Positions 9,069 to 16,981 of a DNA stretch of 64,000 bases are shown in pieces. The translations under genes were made by a program, and so were the position numbers. The stretch spans positions 62,001 through 126,000 of the forward strand of contig QFQU01000014.1 of assembly GCA_003248965.1 (NCBI GenBank), written 5' to 3'. Source of the stretch: Brevundimonas sp. (GTDB lineage: Bacteria > Pseudomonadota > Alphaproteobacteria > Caulobacterales > Caulobacteraceae). The stretch's first letter is position 1; each line of letters opens with the position of its first letter. The notes beneath the pieces are model-generated. The model had not been told where the DNA came from. It ran no database searches and worked only from the letters and a program-made list of their open reading frames with translations.

Positions 9069-9105
9069 CGCCGCTTCAGCCCCGCTGAGGCGGCGTTCGT
9101 TGTTT
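9069..9105. terminator. Hairpin terminator between convergent genes
   Basis: CGCCGCTTCAG (9069-9079) pairs with CTGAGGCGGCG (9085-9095) with one G-U pair and a 5-nt loop. The downstream stretch TTCGTTGTTT is T-rich for the plus strand. It lies between the hydrolase and the DMT transporter, which converge. Confidence 0.7.
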
Positions 9106-9117
9106 CAGTGCGGGGTT

Positions 9118-10074
9118 TCAGTGCGGCGTTTCCTCGACGGCCTGGGCCACGCGGTGGGCGCGCACGCACCAGACGACGCTGACGATCATCAGGACGATGG
9201 CGAGTATCTCCAACGCCGCCGGCGCGCGCCGCTCCAGAACATAGCCGTAGAGGAAGGCGAACACCGTCTCGAACACGATCATCTGGCCCAGCATGGTCAA
9301 CGGCAGACGCCGGCTGGCCTGATTCCACAGGGCGTTGCCGATGATGGAGGCCAGCAGCGCAACCCCCAGGCACACGGCCGCCAGCCTCGCCCACGCCTCG
9401 TCGTCCAGAACGGGCGACATCATGACTGCGGGAACCGCCAGAACCAAGGCCAGGCCGCCCGTGACCACCCCGGTCAGCAGCGACCAGTCGTGCGGCGACA
9501 CCTGCGTCAGCCGCGCCATCCACCGACTGTTGCCCACCGCATAGGCCGTCCAGGACGCCAGCGCGCCGAAGGCGCAGGCCAGACCGATCAAGGCCTGCGT
9601 CCCCGTCGGGCCGCCCGCCGTCCCCTGCCCCAGCGCGCGCCAGCCGATCAGCCCGACCGCCAGCGCCGCCAGAGCGATGGGCGGCGCCGTCCGCGACAAC
9701 GGCGGCCCGTTCCGATCCCTCAACCCCCACAGGGCCACGGCCACGGGCACCATGCCGACGATCAGCGCCGAGGCGGCCACGCCCGCCAGATGCACCGCCA
9801 CGACCAGAAAGGCGAAATAGACCAGATTCCCCGCCAGGCTCAGCCAGACCAAGGCCCTCCACGCCCGCGCGTCGATCAAGGGCGCCAGCCGTCGCCAGCG
9901 CGGCGCGATCAGCACCCCCGCAATCATCCCGTATGCCAGATACCGCCCGGCGGTCAGCAACAAGGGCGACGCCTCGGGCGACAGCTTGGGCGCCAGGAAG
10001 ACCAGTCCCCACAGCGCGCCCGCGCCCAGTCCGGCCGCCACGCCCCATAGACGTTCGCGGGATGCCGCCGCCAT
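9118..10074 (-). CDS. DMT-superfamily permease (EamA family)
   Basis: A 318-residue integral membrane protein with about ten hydrophobic segments arranged as two EamA repeats. The first begins GLGAGALWGLVFLAPKL and the second near ALACAFGALASWTAYAVGN. EamA proteins export amino acids, metabolites or other small molecules across the inner membrane; the substrate is not evident. ATG 10074 is preferred over an in-frame ATG at 10122 because GGAG lies 5 nt upstream of it. The gene is divergent from the outer-membrane-type protein at 10188. Confidence 0.85.
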   Translation of the reverse strand: MAAASRERLWGVAAGLGAGALWGLVFLAPKLSPEASPLLLTAGRYLAYGMIAGVLIAPRWRRLAPLIDARAWRALVWLSLAGNLVYFAFLVVAVHLAGVAASALIVGMVPVAVALWGLRDRNGPPLSRTAPPIALAALAVGLIGWRALGQGTAGGPTGTQALIGLACAFGALASWTAYAVGNSRWMARLTQVSPHDWSLLTGVVTGGLALVLAVPAVMMSPVLDDEAWARLAAVCLGVALLASIIGNALWNQASRRLPLTMLGQMIVFETVFAFLYGYVLERRAPAALEILAIVLMIVSVVWCVRAHRVAQAVEETPH

Positions 10075-10187
10075 GCTCGCTCCATCGTTCGAAACCCGAT
10101 CGGCGCTTACACCGTTCGTCACGCGGCGAACACCGCCGGTTAAGCCGACGCGCTCATCATGCCGCCGAACTCGCTTCAGGACATTCC

Positions 10188-10994
10188 ATGCGTATCGCCG
10201 CCTGCACCCTCGCTCTTATGCTCTCGGCCGCGGCCGTCCCCGCCGTGGCCCGAGACGGCAGGGATTTCTGCGCCGACCGTCCAGGCAAGGGCACGCCGCC
10301 CTGCGTCCTCGACCAGGGCCGGTTGCAGATGGAGTTGGGTCTGTTCGACGTCTCGCGCCAGACCCAAGGCGACACGCGCACCCAAACCTGGGACGCCGGC
10401 GATCTTCTGGTCCGCTATGGTCTGGACGGGCTGACGGAAGTGCAGTTGGGCCTGCCCGTCTGGAACCGGCAGCAGGTCACGGATCGCGCGACCGGCGCCC
10501 GCGACACGGCTCAGGGTGTCGGCGACCTGACGCTCGGCCTGCGTCGCTCCCTGGCCAATCCCGACGGCTCGGGCCTGTCGGTCGCCCTCGCCGGTTTCGT
10601 CGCCGCCCCGACCGGCGCGCGTGGCATCCGCGCCGACGGGTTCGAGGGCGGCGTCCTCCTGCCCGTCTCGGTCCCGTTGAACCCGGACTGGAGCCTCAGC
10701 CTGACGCCCCGCGTCGAATGGGTGTCCGACGCCGACGGCGACGGCCGCCACGCCGCCTATTCGATGGTCGCCGGTCTCGGGCGCGACATCGGCCAGTGGA
10801 ACCTGGGCGCCGAAATCTGGATCAGCCGCGACGACGATCCCGATCAGGCGACGACCCAGTCCACCCTCGACCTGACCGCCGTCTGGTCGCCCCCGTCCCT
10901 GCCCGACGCCCAGCTGGACTTCGGCGTGAACCTGGGCCTGAACGACGACAGCCCCGACGTGGCCTTCGGCATCGGCCTCGCGCGTCGGTTCTAG
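10188..10994 (+). CDS. Secreted beta-barrel protein, MetA-pathway/phenol-degradation transporter-like
   Basis: A 268-residue protein with a cleavable signal peptide (MRIAACTLALMLSAAAVPAVA). The alternating-residue beta-strand pattern and the C-terminal phenylalanine (GIGLARRF) are typical of an outer-membrane barrel. Features such as VQLGLPVW and GVGDLTLGLRRSL resemble the putative MetA-pathway phenol degradation family, often annotated as transporter. A Cys pair near the mature N terminus (DFCADRP and PPCVLDQ) is notable. Its stop overlaps the convergent ahpF stop. Function is not established. Confidence 0.75.
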   Translation: MRIAACTLALMLSAAAVPAVARDGRDFCADRPGKGTPPCVLDQGRLQMELGLFDVSRQTQGDTRTQTWDAGDLLVRYGLDGLTEVQLGLPVWNRQQVTDRATGARDTAQGVGDLTLGLRRSLANPDGSGLSVALAGFVAAPTGARGIRADGFEGGVLLPVSVPLNPDWSLSLTPRVEWVSDADGDGRHAAYSMVAGLGRDIGQWNLGAEIWISRDDDPDQATTQSTLDLTAVWSPPSLPDAQLDFGVNLGLNDDSPDVAFGIGLARRF

Positions 10995-12577
10995 GCCGCC
11001 TGGACCGCCTCTTCAGCCGGAACCGTGCGGATCATGTAGTCGAAAGCCGACAGCCCCGCCTTGGAGCCTTCGCCCATGGCGATGACGATCTGCTTGTAGG
11101 GCACGGTCGTCACGTCGCCCGCCGCGAACACGCCCGGCTGGCTGGTCTCGCCGCGATGATCGACCTCGATCTCGCCGCGCGGGGTCAGGGCGACCGCCCC
11201 GTGCAGCCATTCGGTGTTGGGCACCAGGCCGATCTGGACGAAGACGCCCTCCAGATCGACGTCATGCTGGGCGTCAGAGTTGCGGTCCTTGTAGGACAGG
11301 CCCGTCACCTTCTCGCCGTCGCCATGAACCTGGGTCGTCAGGGCCGAGGTGACGATCCGCACGTTCGGCAGGGTCGCCAGCTTCCGCTGCAGCACCGCGT
11401 CGGCCCGCAGTTCGCTGTCGTATTCGATCAGGGTCACATGGGCGACGATGCCCGCCAGATCGATGGCCGCCTCGACGCCCGAGTTGCCGCCGCCAATCAC
11501 CGCCACCCGCTTGCCCTTGAACAGCGGCCCGTCGCAGTGCGGGCAATAGGCCACGCCCTTGTTGCGATACTGGTCCTCGCCCGGCACGTTCATCTGACGC
11601 CAGCGGGCGCCGGTCGACAGGATCACCGTGCGCGACTTCAGCGAGGCGCCGTTCTCCAGCACCACCTCATGCAGGCCGCCCGGAACCTTGGCCGGGATCA
11701 GTTTCGCCGCCTTGTTCAGATTCATGATGTCCACTTCGTATTCGCGGACGTGCTGCTCCAGATGAGCAGCCAGTTTCGGCCCTTCGGTATGGGGCACCGA
11801 GATGAAGTTCTCGATGGCCATGGTGTCCAGCACCTGACCGCCGAACCGTTCGGCGACGACGCCGGTGCGGATGCCCTTGCGGGCGGTGTAGATGGCCGCC
11901 GCCGCGCCGGCCGGGCCGCCGCCGACAACCAGCACGTCGAACGGCGCCTTGGCCTTGATCTTCTCGGCGGCCTTGGCCTCGGCGCCGGTGTCGATCTTGG
12001 CGACGATCTGTTCCAGCTCCATCCGGCCCTGACCGAACAGTTCGCCGTTCAGGAAGACGGTCGGCACGGCCATGATCTTGCGCGCGTCCACCTCGTCCTT
12101 GAACAGGCCGCCTTCGATGGCGACGTGTTTGATGCGCGGATTGATCACGCTCATCAGGTTCAGCGCCTGCACCACGTCGGGACAGTTCTGGCAGGACAGC
12201 GAGAAATAGGTCTCGAACAGATAGTCGCCGTCCAGATCCTTGACCTGCTGGATCACATCCTGCGCCGCCTTGGACGGATGGCCGCCGACGTGCAGCAGGG
12301 CCAGCACCAGGGACGTGAACTCGTGCCCCAGCGGAATGCCCGCGAACCGCACGCCGATGTCCGTGCCCTTCCTGCGGATCAGGAAGCTGGGTTGACGTTC
12401 GTCGTCATAGTCCCGGCCCATCTCGACCTTGCCGTGCGAGACCGAGACGATGTCCTCCAGCAGGGCCTTCAACTCCTGCGACTTGGGGCCCGCCCCCAGC
12501 GAGGCGACCAGTTCGACCGGATGGACGATGTTCTTGAGGTAGCCCTCGAGCTGAGTTTTCAGATTGGCGTCCAGCAT
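10991..12577 (-). CDS. ahpF: Alkyl hydroperoxide reductase subunit F (AhpF)
   Basis: A 528-residue flavoprotein that uses NADH to reduce AhpC. It has the N-terminal double thioredoxin-like domain with a CxxC at residues 129-132 (SLSCQNCPDVV). The FAD-binding GGGPAGAAAAIYTARKG and the second redox pair YCPHCDGPLFKGK follow, with the pyridine-nucleotide motif GGGNSGVEAAIDLAG between them and the C terminus. Length matches E. coli AhpF. It lies 134 bp downstream of ahpC on the same strand, so the two are probably cotranscribed or have linked promoters. Confidence 0.95.
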   Translation of the reverse strand: MLDANLKTQLEGYLKNIVHPVELVASLGAGPKSQELKALLEDIVSVSHGKVEMGRDYDDERQPSFLIRRKGTDIGVRFAGIPLGHEFTSLVLALLHVGGHPSKAAQDVIQQVKDLDGDYLFETYFSLSCQNCPDVVQALNLMSVINPRIKHVAIEGGLFKDEVDARKIMAVPTVFLNGELFGQGRMELEQIVAKIDTGAEAKAAEKIKAKAPFDVLVVGGGPAGAAAAIYTARKGIRTGVVAERFGGQVLDTMAIENFISVPHTEGPKLAAHLEQHVREYEVDIMNLNKAAKLIPAKVPGGLHEVVLENGASLKSRTVILSTGARWRQMNVPGEDQYRNKGVAYCPHCDGPLFKGKRVAVIGGGNSGVEAAIDLAGIVAHVTLIEYDSELRADAVLQRKLATLPNVRIVTSALTTQVHGDGEKVTGLSYKDRNSDAQHDVDLEGVFVQIGLVPNTEWLHGAVALTPRGEIEVDHRGETSQPGVFAAGDVTTVPYKQIVIAMGEGSKAGLSAFDYMIRTVPAEEAVQAA

Positions 12578-12711
12578 GGCGGCTCCTCAAATTCGGTTGG
12601 GAAGGATGCGACGCCTTCGAGCCATCACGGCGAGGCGGTCACGGGATCATACGGCCCGGATCGCGGGCCGGTTGGGTCCGACGCAAGGCCGGACCCAGAT
12701 AGGCGTAGTGC

Positions 12712-13275
12712 TTAGATCTTGCCGACGAGGTCGAGCGACGGCGCCAGGGTGGCTTCGCCTTCTTCCCACTTGGCCGGGCAGACTTCGCCGGGGTGGGCGG
12801 CGACATATTGCGCGGCCTTGACCTTGCGCAGCAGTTCGGCGGCGTTGCGGCCCACGCCTTCCGACGTGATCTCCATGAACTGGATCACGCCTTCCGGGTC
12901 GATCAGGAAGGTCGCGCGGTCGGCCAGGCCCACGCCCGGACGCATGACGTCGAAGTTGTTGGTGATCACGCCCGACTGGTCGCCGACCATATAGTAGTTG
13001 ATCTTGCCGATGGCGGGCGAGGTGTCGTGCCAGGCCTTGTGGCTGAAGTGGGTGTCGGTCGAGACCGAGAACACCTCGACGCCCAGGCCCTGCAGCGTCG
13101 AATAAGAGTCAGCCAGGTCTTCCAGCTCGGTCGGGCAGACGAAGGTGAAGTCGGCCGGATAGAAGAAGAAGATGGCCCATTTGCCCTTTACGTCGGCGTC
13201 GGTGATGTCGACGAACTTGCCTTCCTTGTAGGCGGTCGCCGAGAAGGGTTTGATCGTCGTGTTGATAAGGGCCAT
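12712..13275 (-). CDS. ahpC: Alkyl hydroperoxide reductase subunit C, 2-Cys peroxiredoxin
   Basis: A 187-residue typical 2-Cys peroxiredoxin that reduces hydrogen peroxide and organic peroxides. The peroxidatic Cys47 is in FTFVCPTELEDL and the resolving Cys166 in HPGEVCPAKW. The start MALINTTIKPF at 13275 matches the E. coli length; an in-frame ATG at 13344 is rejected because it adds an unrelated Cys/Gly-rich stretch. It works with AhpF encoded just downstream. A possible OxyR-type half-site lies about 90 bp upstream. Confidence 0.96.
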   Translation of the reverse strand: MALINTTIKPFSATAYKEGKFVDITDADVKGKWAIFFFYPADFTFVCPTELEDLADSYSTLQGLGVEVFSVSTDTHFSHKAWHDTSPAIGKINYYMVGDQSGVITNNFDVMRPGVGLADRATFLIDPEGVIQFMEITSEGVGRNAAELLRKVKAAQYVAAHPGEVCPAKWEEGEATLAPSLDLVGKI

Positions 13276-13361
13276 GTGAAATCCATCGGCTGGGTGGTTA
13301 GGAGGGCCCACTCCTACCGCACCGCAACACATAAGCCCAATCACTTATTTGCAGACGAACA

Positions 13362-13376
13362 ATAGATTTTAGTTAT
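13362..13376. promoter_or_regulatory. Possible OxyR-type half-site upstream of ahpC
   Basis: ATAGATTTTAGTTAT has the spacing ATAG-7 nt-TTAT of one OxyR dyad (consensus ATAG-N7-CTAT) and sits 87 bp upstream of ahpC. The expected second dyad at 7-nt spacing is not clear, so the assignment is weak. Confidence 0.3.
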
Positions 13377-13393
13377 AGGACGGTAATCAGGGC

Positions 13394-13738
13394 TTACATC
13401 CCCGGCACGGCCCCCGCCTTGATCGCTTCCTGCATACAGCCGCTGCGTTCCGCCTCGAACCCATCGGCGTCCCGCACCCTGCGCTGCTCCACCGCCGTTT
13501 TGACCGTCGCTTCCCGGTCGTCCGTGGATTGCGCGTCATTCAGCCTGGCGTCCCACCACTCGCTAATGAACCAGCTCGGCCCCGCCACCCGACCGGTCTC
13601 GCGCGCGGCGTCCTCGATCAGGATCGTGACGTGGGCATAGCAAATCTCGGCCCGCTGCATATCCGTCGGATAGGGCGTCGCCGCCTGCGCTCCCGCGACC
13701 TGAAGCGCCGTCGCCGCCAGCATCGAAACGATCGTCAT
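13394..13738 (-). CDS. Small secreted protein of unknown function
   Basis: A 114-residue protein with a signal-peptide-like N terminus (MTIVSMLAATALQVAGAQA) and a mature part containing two cysteines (AEICYAHV and RSGCMQEA) that could form a disulfide. I do not recognise a family. It lies in the gap between ahpC and the DUF1343 gene on the same strand as both and has reasonable codon usage. Periplasmic location is inferred. Confidence 0.6.
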   Translation of the reverse strand: MTIVSMLAATALQVAGAQAATPYPTDMQRAEICYAHVTILIEDAARETGRVAGPSWFISEWWDARLNDAQSTDDREATVKTAVEQRRVRDADGFEAERSGCMQEAIKAGAVPGM

Positions 13739-13777
13739 CTCATTCTCCCCCTCGGCCTCTCCCCCGACCCCACGCGA

Positions 13778-14980
13778 TCAATACACCAAGAACGGCCTGC
13801 GCGTCTCGTCCCACGCCGCCTCGTCGGGCTGCGTCGCCGCATCCAGATCGCCTGGCGTCGCCGCCGCGTCGTCCACCCATTCTCGCAGGCCCGGCCCGCC
13901 GTTGATCACGTCGATGGGTAGTTTCCCGAAGGCATACTCATACGGAAAATCCCGCCACAGGTCGTAATCGGGATACAGCCGCCGGATCGCCTTGAAACCC
14001 AAGGCCTGAACCCGCCACGGCCTGAACGCCGCATGGTCGTAGGCGGGATCATCGACATGGATCTGCACCCCGCTGCACAGCTGACCGACGTGTTTGTGGA
14101 AGGTCGGCTCGAACCACATGGGCCGCAGAACGCAGCCCGCCAGCCAGTCGGGCGCCAGCGCCTGCATCTCCGCGATCACCACCCTCGCGTCGATGTCGGG
14201 CGCTCCGAACAGTTCCAGCGGCCGGGTCGTGCCCCGCCCTTCCGACAGGGTCGCCCCCTCCAGCATCACCGTCCCGGCATAGGCCCGCGCCATCGACAGG
14301 TTCGGCGCATTGGGGCTGGGGTTGACCCACGACCGTTCGCCCAGCGGCCAGCCGAAGCCCGGCCCCTGTTCCGGCGCCCAGCCCTGCATCTCGATCACCC
14401 GGTATTCGACGTCCAGTTTGAACTGATCGATGAACCACAGGCCCAGTTCGCCCATCGTCATCCCGTGCCGCATCGGCATCGGCCCGGCCCCGACGAAGCT
14501 CTCGTATCCGGGCTTCAGCGTCATCCCCTCGATCGGCCGCCCGGCCGGATTGGGCCGGTCCAGCACCCAGACCGCCTTGCCGTGTTTCGCCGCCGCCTCC
14601 AGCACATAGAGCAGGGTCGTGACATAGGTGTAGATGCGGCACCCCAGGTCCTGCAGGTCGATCAGGATGGCGTCGAACGTCTCCATCCATTCGTCCCTGG
14701 GCCGCCGCACCTCGCCGTACAGGCTGAAGACCGGGATGCCATGCACCGGATCGCGATAATCCGGGCTCTCCATCATATTGTCCTGCAGGTCGCCCTTCAT
14801 GCCGTGCTGCGGCCCGAAAGCGGCGCTGAGCGTGATCTCGGGACAGGCGGCCAGCGCATCCACCGCATGGGTCAGGTCGCGCGTCACCGAGGCCGGATGC
14901 GCCAGCAGCGCCACGCGCCGCCCCTTCAACGGCGCCCTAAGCGCAGCATCGGACAGCAGGCGGTCGAGACCGAAATTCAT
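13778..14980 (-). CDS. DUF1343 protein, NamZ-like exo-N-acetylmuramidase
   Basis: A 400-residue protein with the DUF1343 pattern: LLAHPASV near the N terminus, AFGPQHGMKGDLQDN, then FDAILIDLQDLGCRIYTYV and WVLDRPNPAGRPIEG. The family was recently shown to include exo-beta-N-acetylmuramidases (NamZ) acting on peptidoglycan fragments. Unlike many members it has no obvious signal peptide, which suggests cytoplasmic muropeptide recycling rather than secretion. Its start overlaps the stop of the DOMON-like gene as ATGA, so the two form a pair. Confidence 0.85.
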   Translation of the reverse strand: MNFGLDRLLSDAALRAPLKGRRVALLAHPASVTRDLTHAVDALAACPEITLSAAFGPQHGMKGDLQDNMMESPDYRDPVHGIPVFSLYGEVRRPRDEWMETFDAILIDLQDLGCRIYTYVTTLLYVLEAAAKHGKAVWVLDRPNPAGRPIEGMTLKPGYESFVGAGPMPMRHGMTMGELGLWFIDQFKLDVEYRVIEMQGWAPEQGPGFGWPLGERSWVNPSPNAPNLSMARAYAGTVMLEGATLSEGRGTTRPLELFGAPDIDARVVIAEMQALAPDWLAGCVLRPMWFEPTFHKHVGQLCSGVQIHVDDPAYDHAAFRPWRVQALGFKAIRRLYPDYDLWRDFPYEYAFGKLPIDVINGGPGLREWVDDAAATPGDLDAATQPDEAAWDETRRPFLVY

Positions 14981-15483
14981 GGCAGTTCCAGCGCGAAGGA
15001 GTCGGGATGATGAAAGTCCGGCTTATCCGAGGAATGCCTCAGCGCCCAGTATCCGACCGAACCGTTCATTCCCTGGATCACGGCGGTCAGGCCCAGCGCC
15101 CCCGTCGCCTGGTCCGGCAGGGTCACGTCCGCCGTCAGCGCGAACTGTCCCGGCGCCCGGCGCGTCACGATGAAGGGCGCCGCCATGTCGAAGACCCGCA
15201 TCCCCTGCCGATACCCCTCGAACCGATAGGCCGCCCAGGCCCCCGACGGCGACAGATTGTATTCGACATAGCCGTCCGGCGTCGCCGCGAACGCCTCAAA
15301 ACAGGTCGCACGCCACAGATCGTCGGCCCGCACCCGCGCCGCCTGTTGCGGCCACAGCACCGCCTCCACCGGCCCCGACAACGCATAGTCCAGACTAAGC
15401 CGACCGCCCTGCCGCCGCGCCTCCACCTCCAGGGTCAGGCCGTCGTGGCGCGATGTCGGATGGGGGATCAGGGGCAGCCGCAT
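14977..15483 (-). CDS. DOMON-like domain protein
   Basis: A 168-residue beta-rich protein of the DOMON-like type, recognised by WRATCFEAFAATPDGYVEYNLSPSGAWAAYRFEGYR. The DOMON fold binds haem or sugars in other proteins; a ligand here is unknown. No signal peptide is visible. It is translationally coupled (ATGA) to the downstream DUF1343 muramidase, so a role with sugar or cell-wall substrates is plausible but inferred. The tyrS promoter lies directly upstream on the other strand. Confidence 0.8.
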   Translation of the reverse strand: MRLPLIPHPTSRHDGLTLEVEARRQGGRLSLDYALSGPVEAVLWPQQAARVRADDLWRATCFEAFAATPDGYVEYNLSPSGAWAAYRFEGYRQGMRVFDMAAPFIVTRRAPGQFALTADVTLPDQATGALGLTAVIQGMNGSVGYWALRHSSDKPDFHHPDSFALELP

Positions 15484-15503
15484 CCCGCCTTCGTAGCGAA
15501 GGC

Positions 15504-15531
15504 TTGACGCCGGTCAACGTCGGGCTCTATC
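15504..15531 (+). promoter_or_regulatory. Housekeeping promoter for the tyrS leader
   Basis: TTGACGC at 15504-15510 fits the Caulobacter -35 (TTGACGS) exactly. After a 13-nt spacer, GCTCTATC at 15524-15531 fits the -10 GCTANAWC with one mismatch. The predicted start of transcription (about 15538-15541) falls at the ATG of the leader peptide, which implies a leaderless message. Confidence 0.75.
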
Positions 15532-15540
15532 CGAGACCCC

Positions 15541-15588
15541 ATGTTCGCCGCCCGCGCCATCGCCGGCCTGTATTACCGCCCGCTGTAA
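15541..15588 (+). CDS. Leader peptide with tandem Tyr codons upstream of tyrS
   Basis: A 15-codon frame, MFAARAIAGLYYRPL, begins at or within a few bases of the predicted transcription start and ends 95 bp before tyrS. It contains TAT TAC at codons 11-12. The hairpin at 15576-15596 begins in the second Tyr codon. A ribosome delayed there by lack of charged tRNA-Tyr would cover this hairpin. This is the arrangement of an amino-acid-responsive attenuator for tyrosyl-tRNA synthetase. Translation is inferred. Confidence 0.6.
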   Translation: MFAARAIAGLYYRPL

Positions 15589-15596
15589 GCGAGCGG
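15576..15596 (+). promoter_or_regulatory. Hairpin overlapping the tyrS leader-peptide stop codon
   Basis: CCGC-C-CGCT, loop GTA, AGCG-A-GCGG folds into two 4-bp helices separated by a C-A mismatch. It spans the last leader codons and the TAA. A second weaker stem (GCG-C-CGCC, 6-nt loop, GGCG-A-CGC) follows further downstream. No run of T follows either, so the mechanism could be antitermination or control of translation. Confidence 0.45.
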
Positions 15597-15683
15597 CCCG
15601 CGAACACGCGCCGCCTTCGCTGGCGACGCGCTCTTCGGAAATGGAAGACGACCGCCGGCATCCCTGCTAACGGAGCCTCCGCC

Positions 15684-16937
15684 ATGACCGAACCAGCCTT
15701 CAAGTCCGACTTCCTCCGCACCCTTCAGGCGCGCGGCTACATCCACCAGATCACCCACCCCGTCGAACTGGACGAGGCCGCGGCGGCGGGCGTTGTTTCC
15801 GCCTATATCGGGTTCGACGCTACGGCGCCGTCTCTGCACGTCGGCAGCCTGATCCAGATCATGATGCTGCGCCGCCTTCAGCAGGCCGGGCACAAGCCCA
15901 TCGTCCTGATGGGCGGCGGCACCACCAAGGTCGGCGACCCGACCGGCAAGGACGCCTCACGCCCGCAACTGACGCAGGACACGATCCAGGCCAACATCGA
16001 CTCGATCCAGACGGTCTTCGCCAAATTCCTGACCTTCGGCGACGGCCCGACCGATGCGGTCATGGTCAATAACGACGATTGGCTGTCGGGCTATGGCTAC
16101 ATCCAGTTCCTGCGCGATTTCGGCACCCATTTCACCGTCAACCGGATGCTGAGCTTCGACTCGGTCAAGCTGCGGCTTGAGCGCGAGCAGCCGATGACCT
16201 TCCTCGAATTCAACTACATGCTGATGCAGTCTGTGGACTTCCTGGAACTGAACCGCAGCCTGAAGGTCACGCTTCAGATGGGCGGATCGGACCAGTGGGG
16301 CAACATCACCTCGGGCGTCGATCTGGTGCGCCGCGTGGATCAGAAGGCCGCCTTCGGCCTGACCACGCCGCTGCTGACCACCGCCTCGGGCGGAAAGATG
16401 GGCAAGACCGCACAGGGCGCCGTCTGGCTGAACGCCGAACAGCTCAGTCCCTATGACTACTGGCAGTTCTGGCGCAACGCGGAGGACGCCGACGTCGGCC
16501 GCTTCATGCGTCTGTTCACCGACCTGTCGCTGGAGCAGATCGCGGAATACGAGGCTCTGGAAGGCGCCGCCATCAACGACGCCAAGAAGGCCCTGGCCGA
16601 CGCCGCGACCACGCTCCTGCATGGCGCCGAGGCCGCCGCCACCGCCCGCGCCGCCGCCGAAACCGCCTTTGAAAAGGGACAGATCTCGGCCGACCTGCCG
16701 ACCGTCGAACTGCCGGCGGCCGAGGTTTACGGCGCCATGATCGCCGCCGTCGTGACAAAGGCCGGGTTGACCGCCTCCAACGGCGAGGCCCGTCGCCTGG
16801 CTCAGGGCGGCGGCCTGCGCCTGAACGACGCCGCAATCTCCGACGGCGCCCAGCTTCTGACCGAGGCCGACGCCAGGGACGGCGTGATCAAACTGGCCGC
16901 CGGCAAGAAGAAGATCGTGCTCGTCAAACCCCTCTAA
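15684..16937 (+). CDS. tyrS: Tyrosyl-tRNA synthetase
   Basis: A 417-residue class I aminoacyl-tRNA synthetase that charges tRNA-Tyr. The HIGH-like motif is PSLHVGSLIQ and the KMSKS-like motif is GGKMGKTAQG. The tyrosine pocket block QMGGSDQWGNITSG and a C-terminal S4-like RNA-binding domain (NGEARRLAQGGGLRLN) are present. The ATG at 15684 follows CGGAGC. The stop codon is immediately followed by the left inverted repeat of the GIY-YIG cassette, whose hairpin probably ends the transcript. Confidence 0.97.
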   Translation: MTEPAFKSDFLRTLQARGYIHQITHPVELDEAAAAGVVSAYIGFDATAPSLHVGSLIQIMMLRRLQQAGHKPIVLMGGGTTKVGDPTGKDASRPQLTQDTIQANIDSIQTVFAKFLTFGDGPTDAVMVNNDDWLSGYGYIQFLRDFGTHFTVNRMLSFDSVKLRLEREQPMTFLEFNYMLMQSVDFLELNRSLKVTLQMGGSDQWGNITSGVDLVRRVDQKAAFGLTTPLLTTASGGKMGKTAQGAVWLNAEQLSPYDYWQFWRNAEDADVGRFMRLFTDLSLEQIAEYEALEGAAINDAKKALADAATTLLHGAEAAATARAAAETAFEKGQISADLPTVELPAAEVYGAMIAAVVTKAGLTASNGEARRLAQGGGLRLNDAAISDGAQLLTEADARDGVIKLAAGKKKIVLVKPL

Positions 16938-16968
16938 TCCGCTCATCCCCGCGAAGGCGGGGACCCAG
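16938..16968 (+). repeat. Left 31-bp terminal inverted repeat of the GIY-YIG cassette
   Basis: This 31-bp stretch is the exact reverse complement of 17290-17320. It begins on the base after the tyrS stop codon. Inside it, CCCCGC-GAAG-GCGGGG folds on itself, so each repeat is also a REP-like hairpin. Confidence 0.9.
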
Positions 16969-16981
16969 AAGGTGTCAAAGC

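Noticed and set aside
9986..12715. A 909-codon open frame on the plus strand across the barrel-type gene and ahpF
   Set aside because: Arg/Pro-rich frame-shadow of two real genes with no domain signal.
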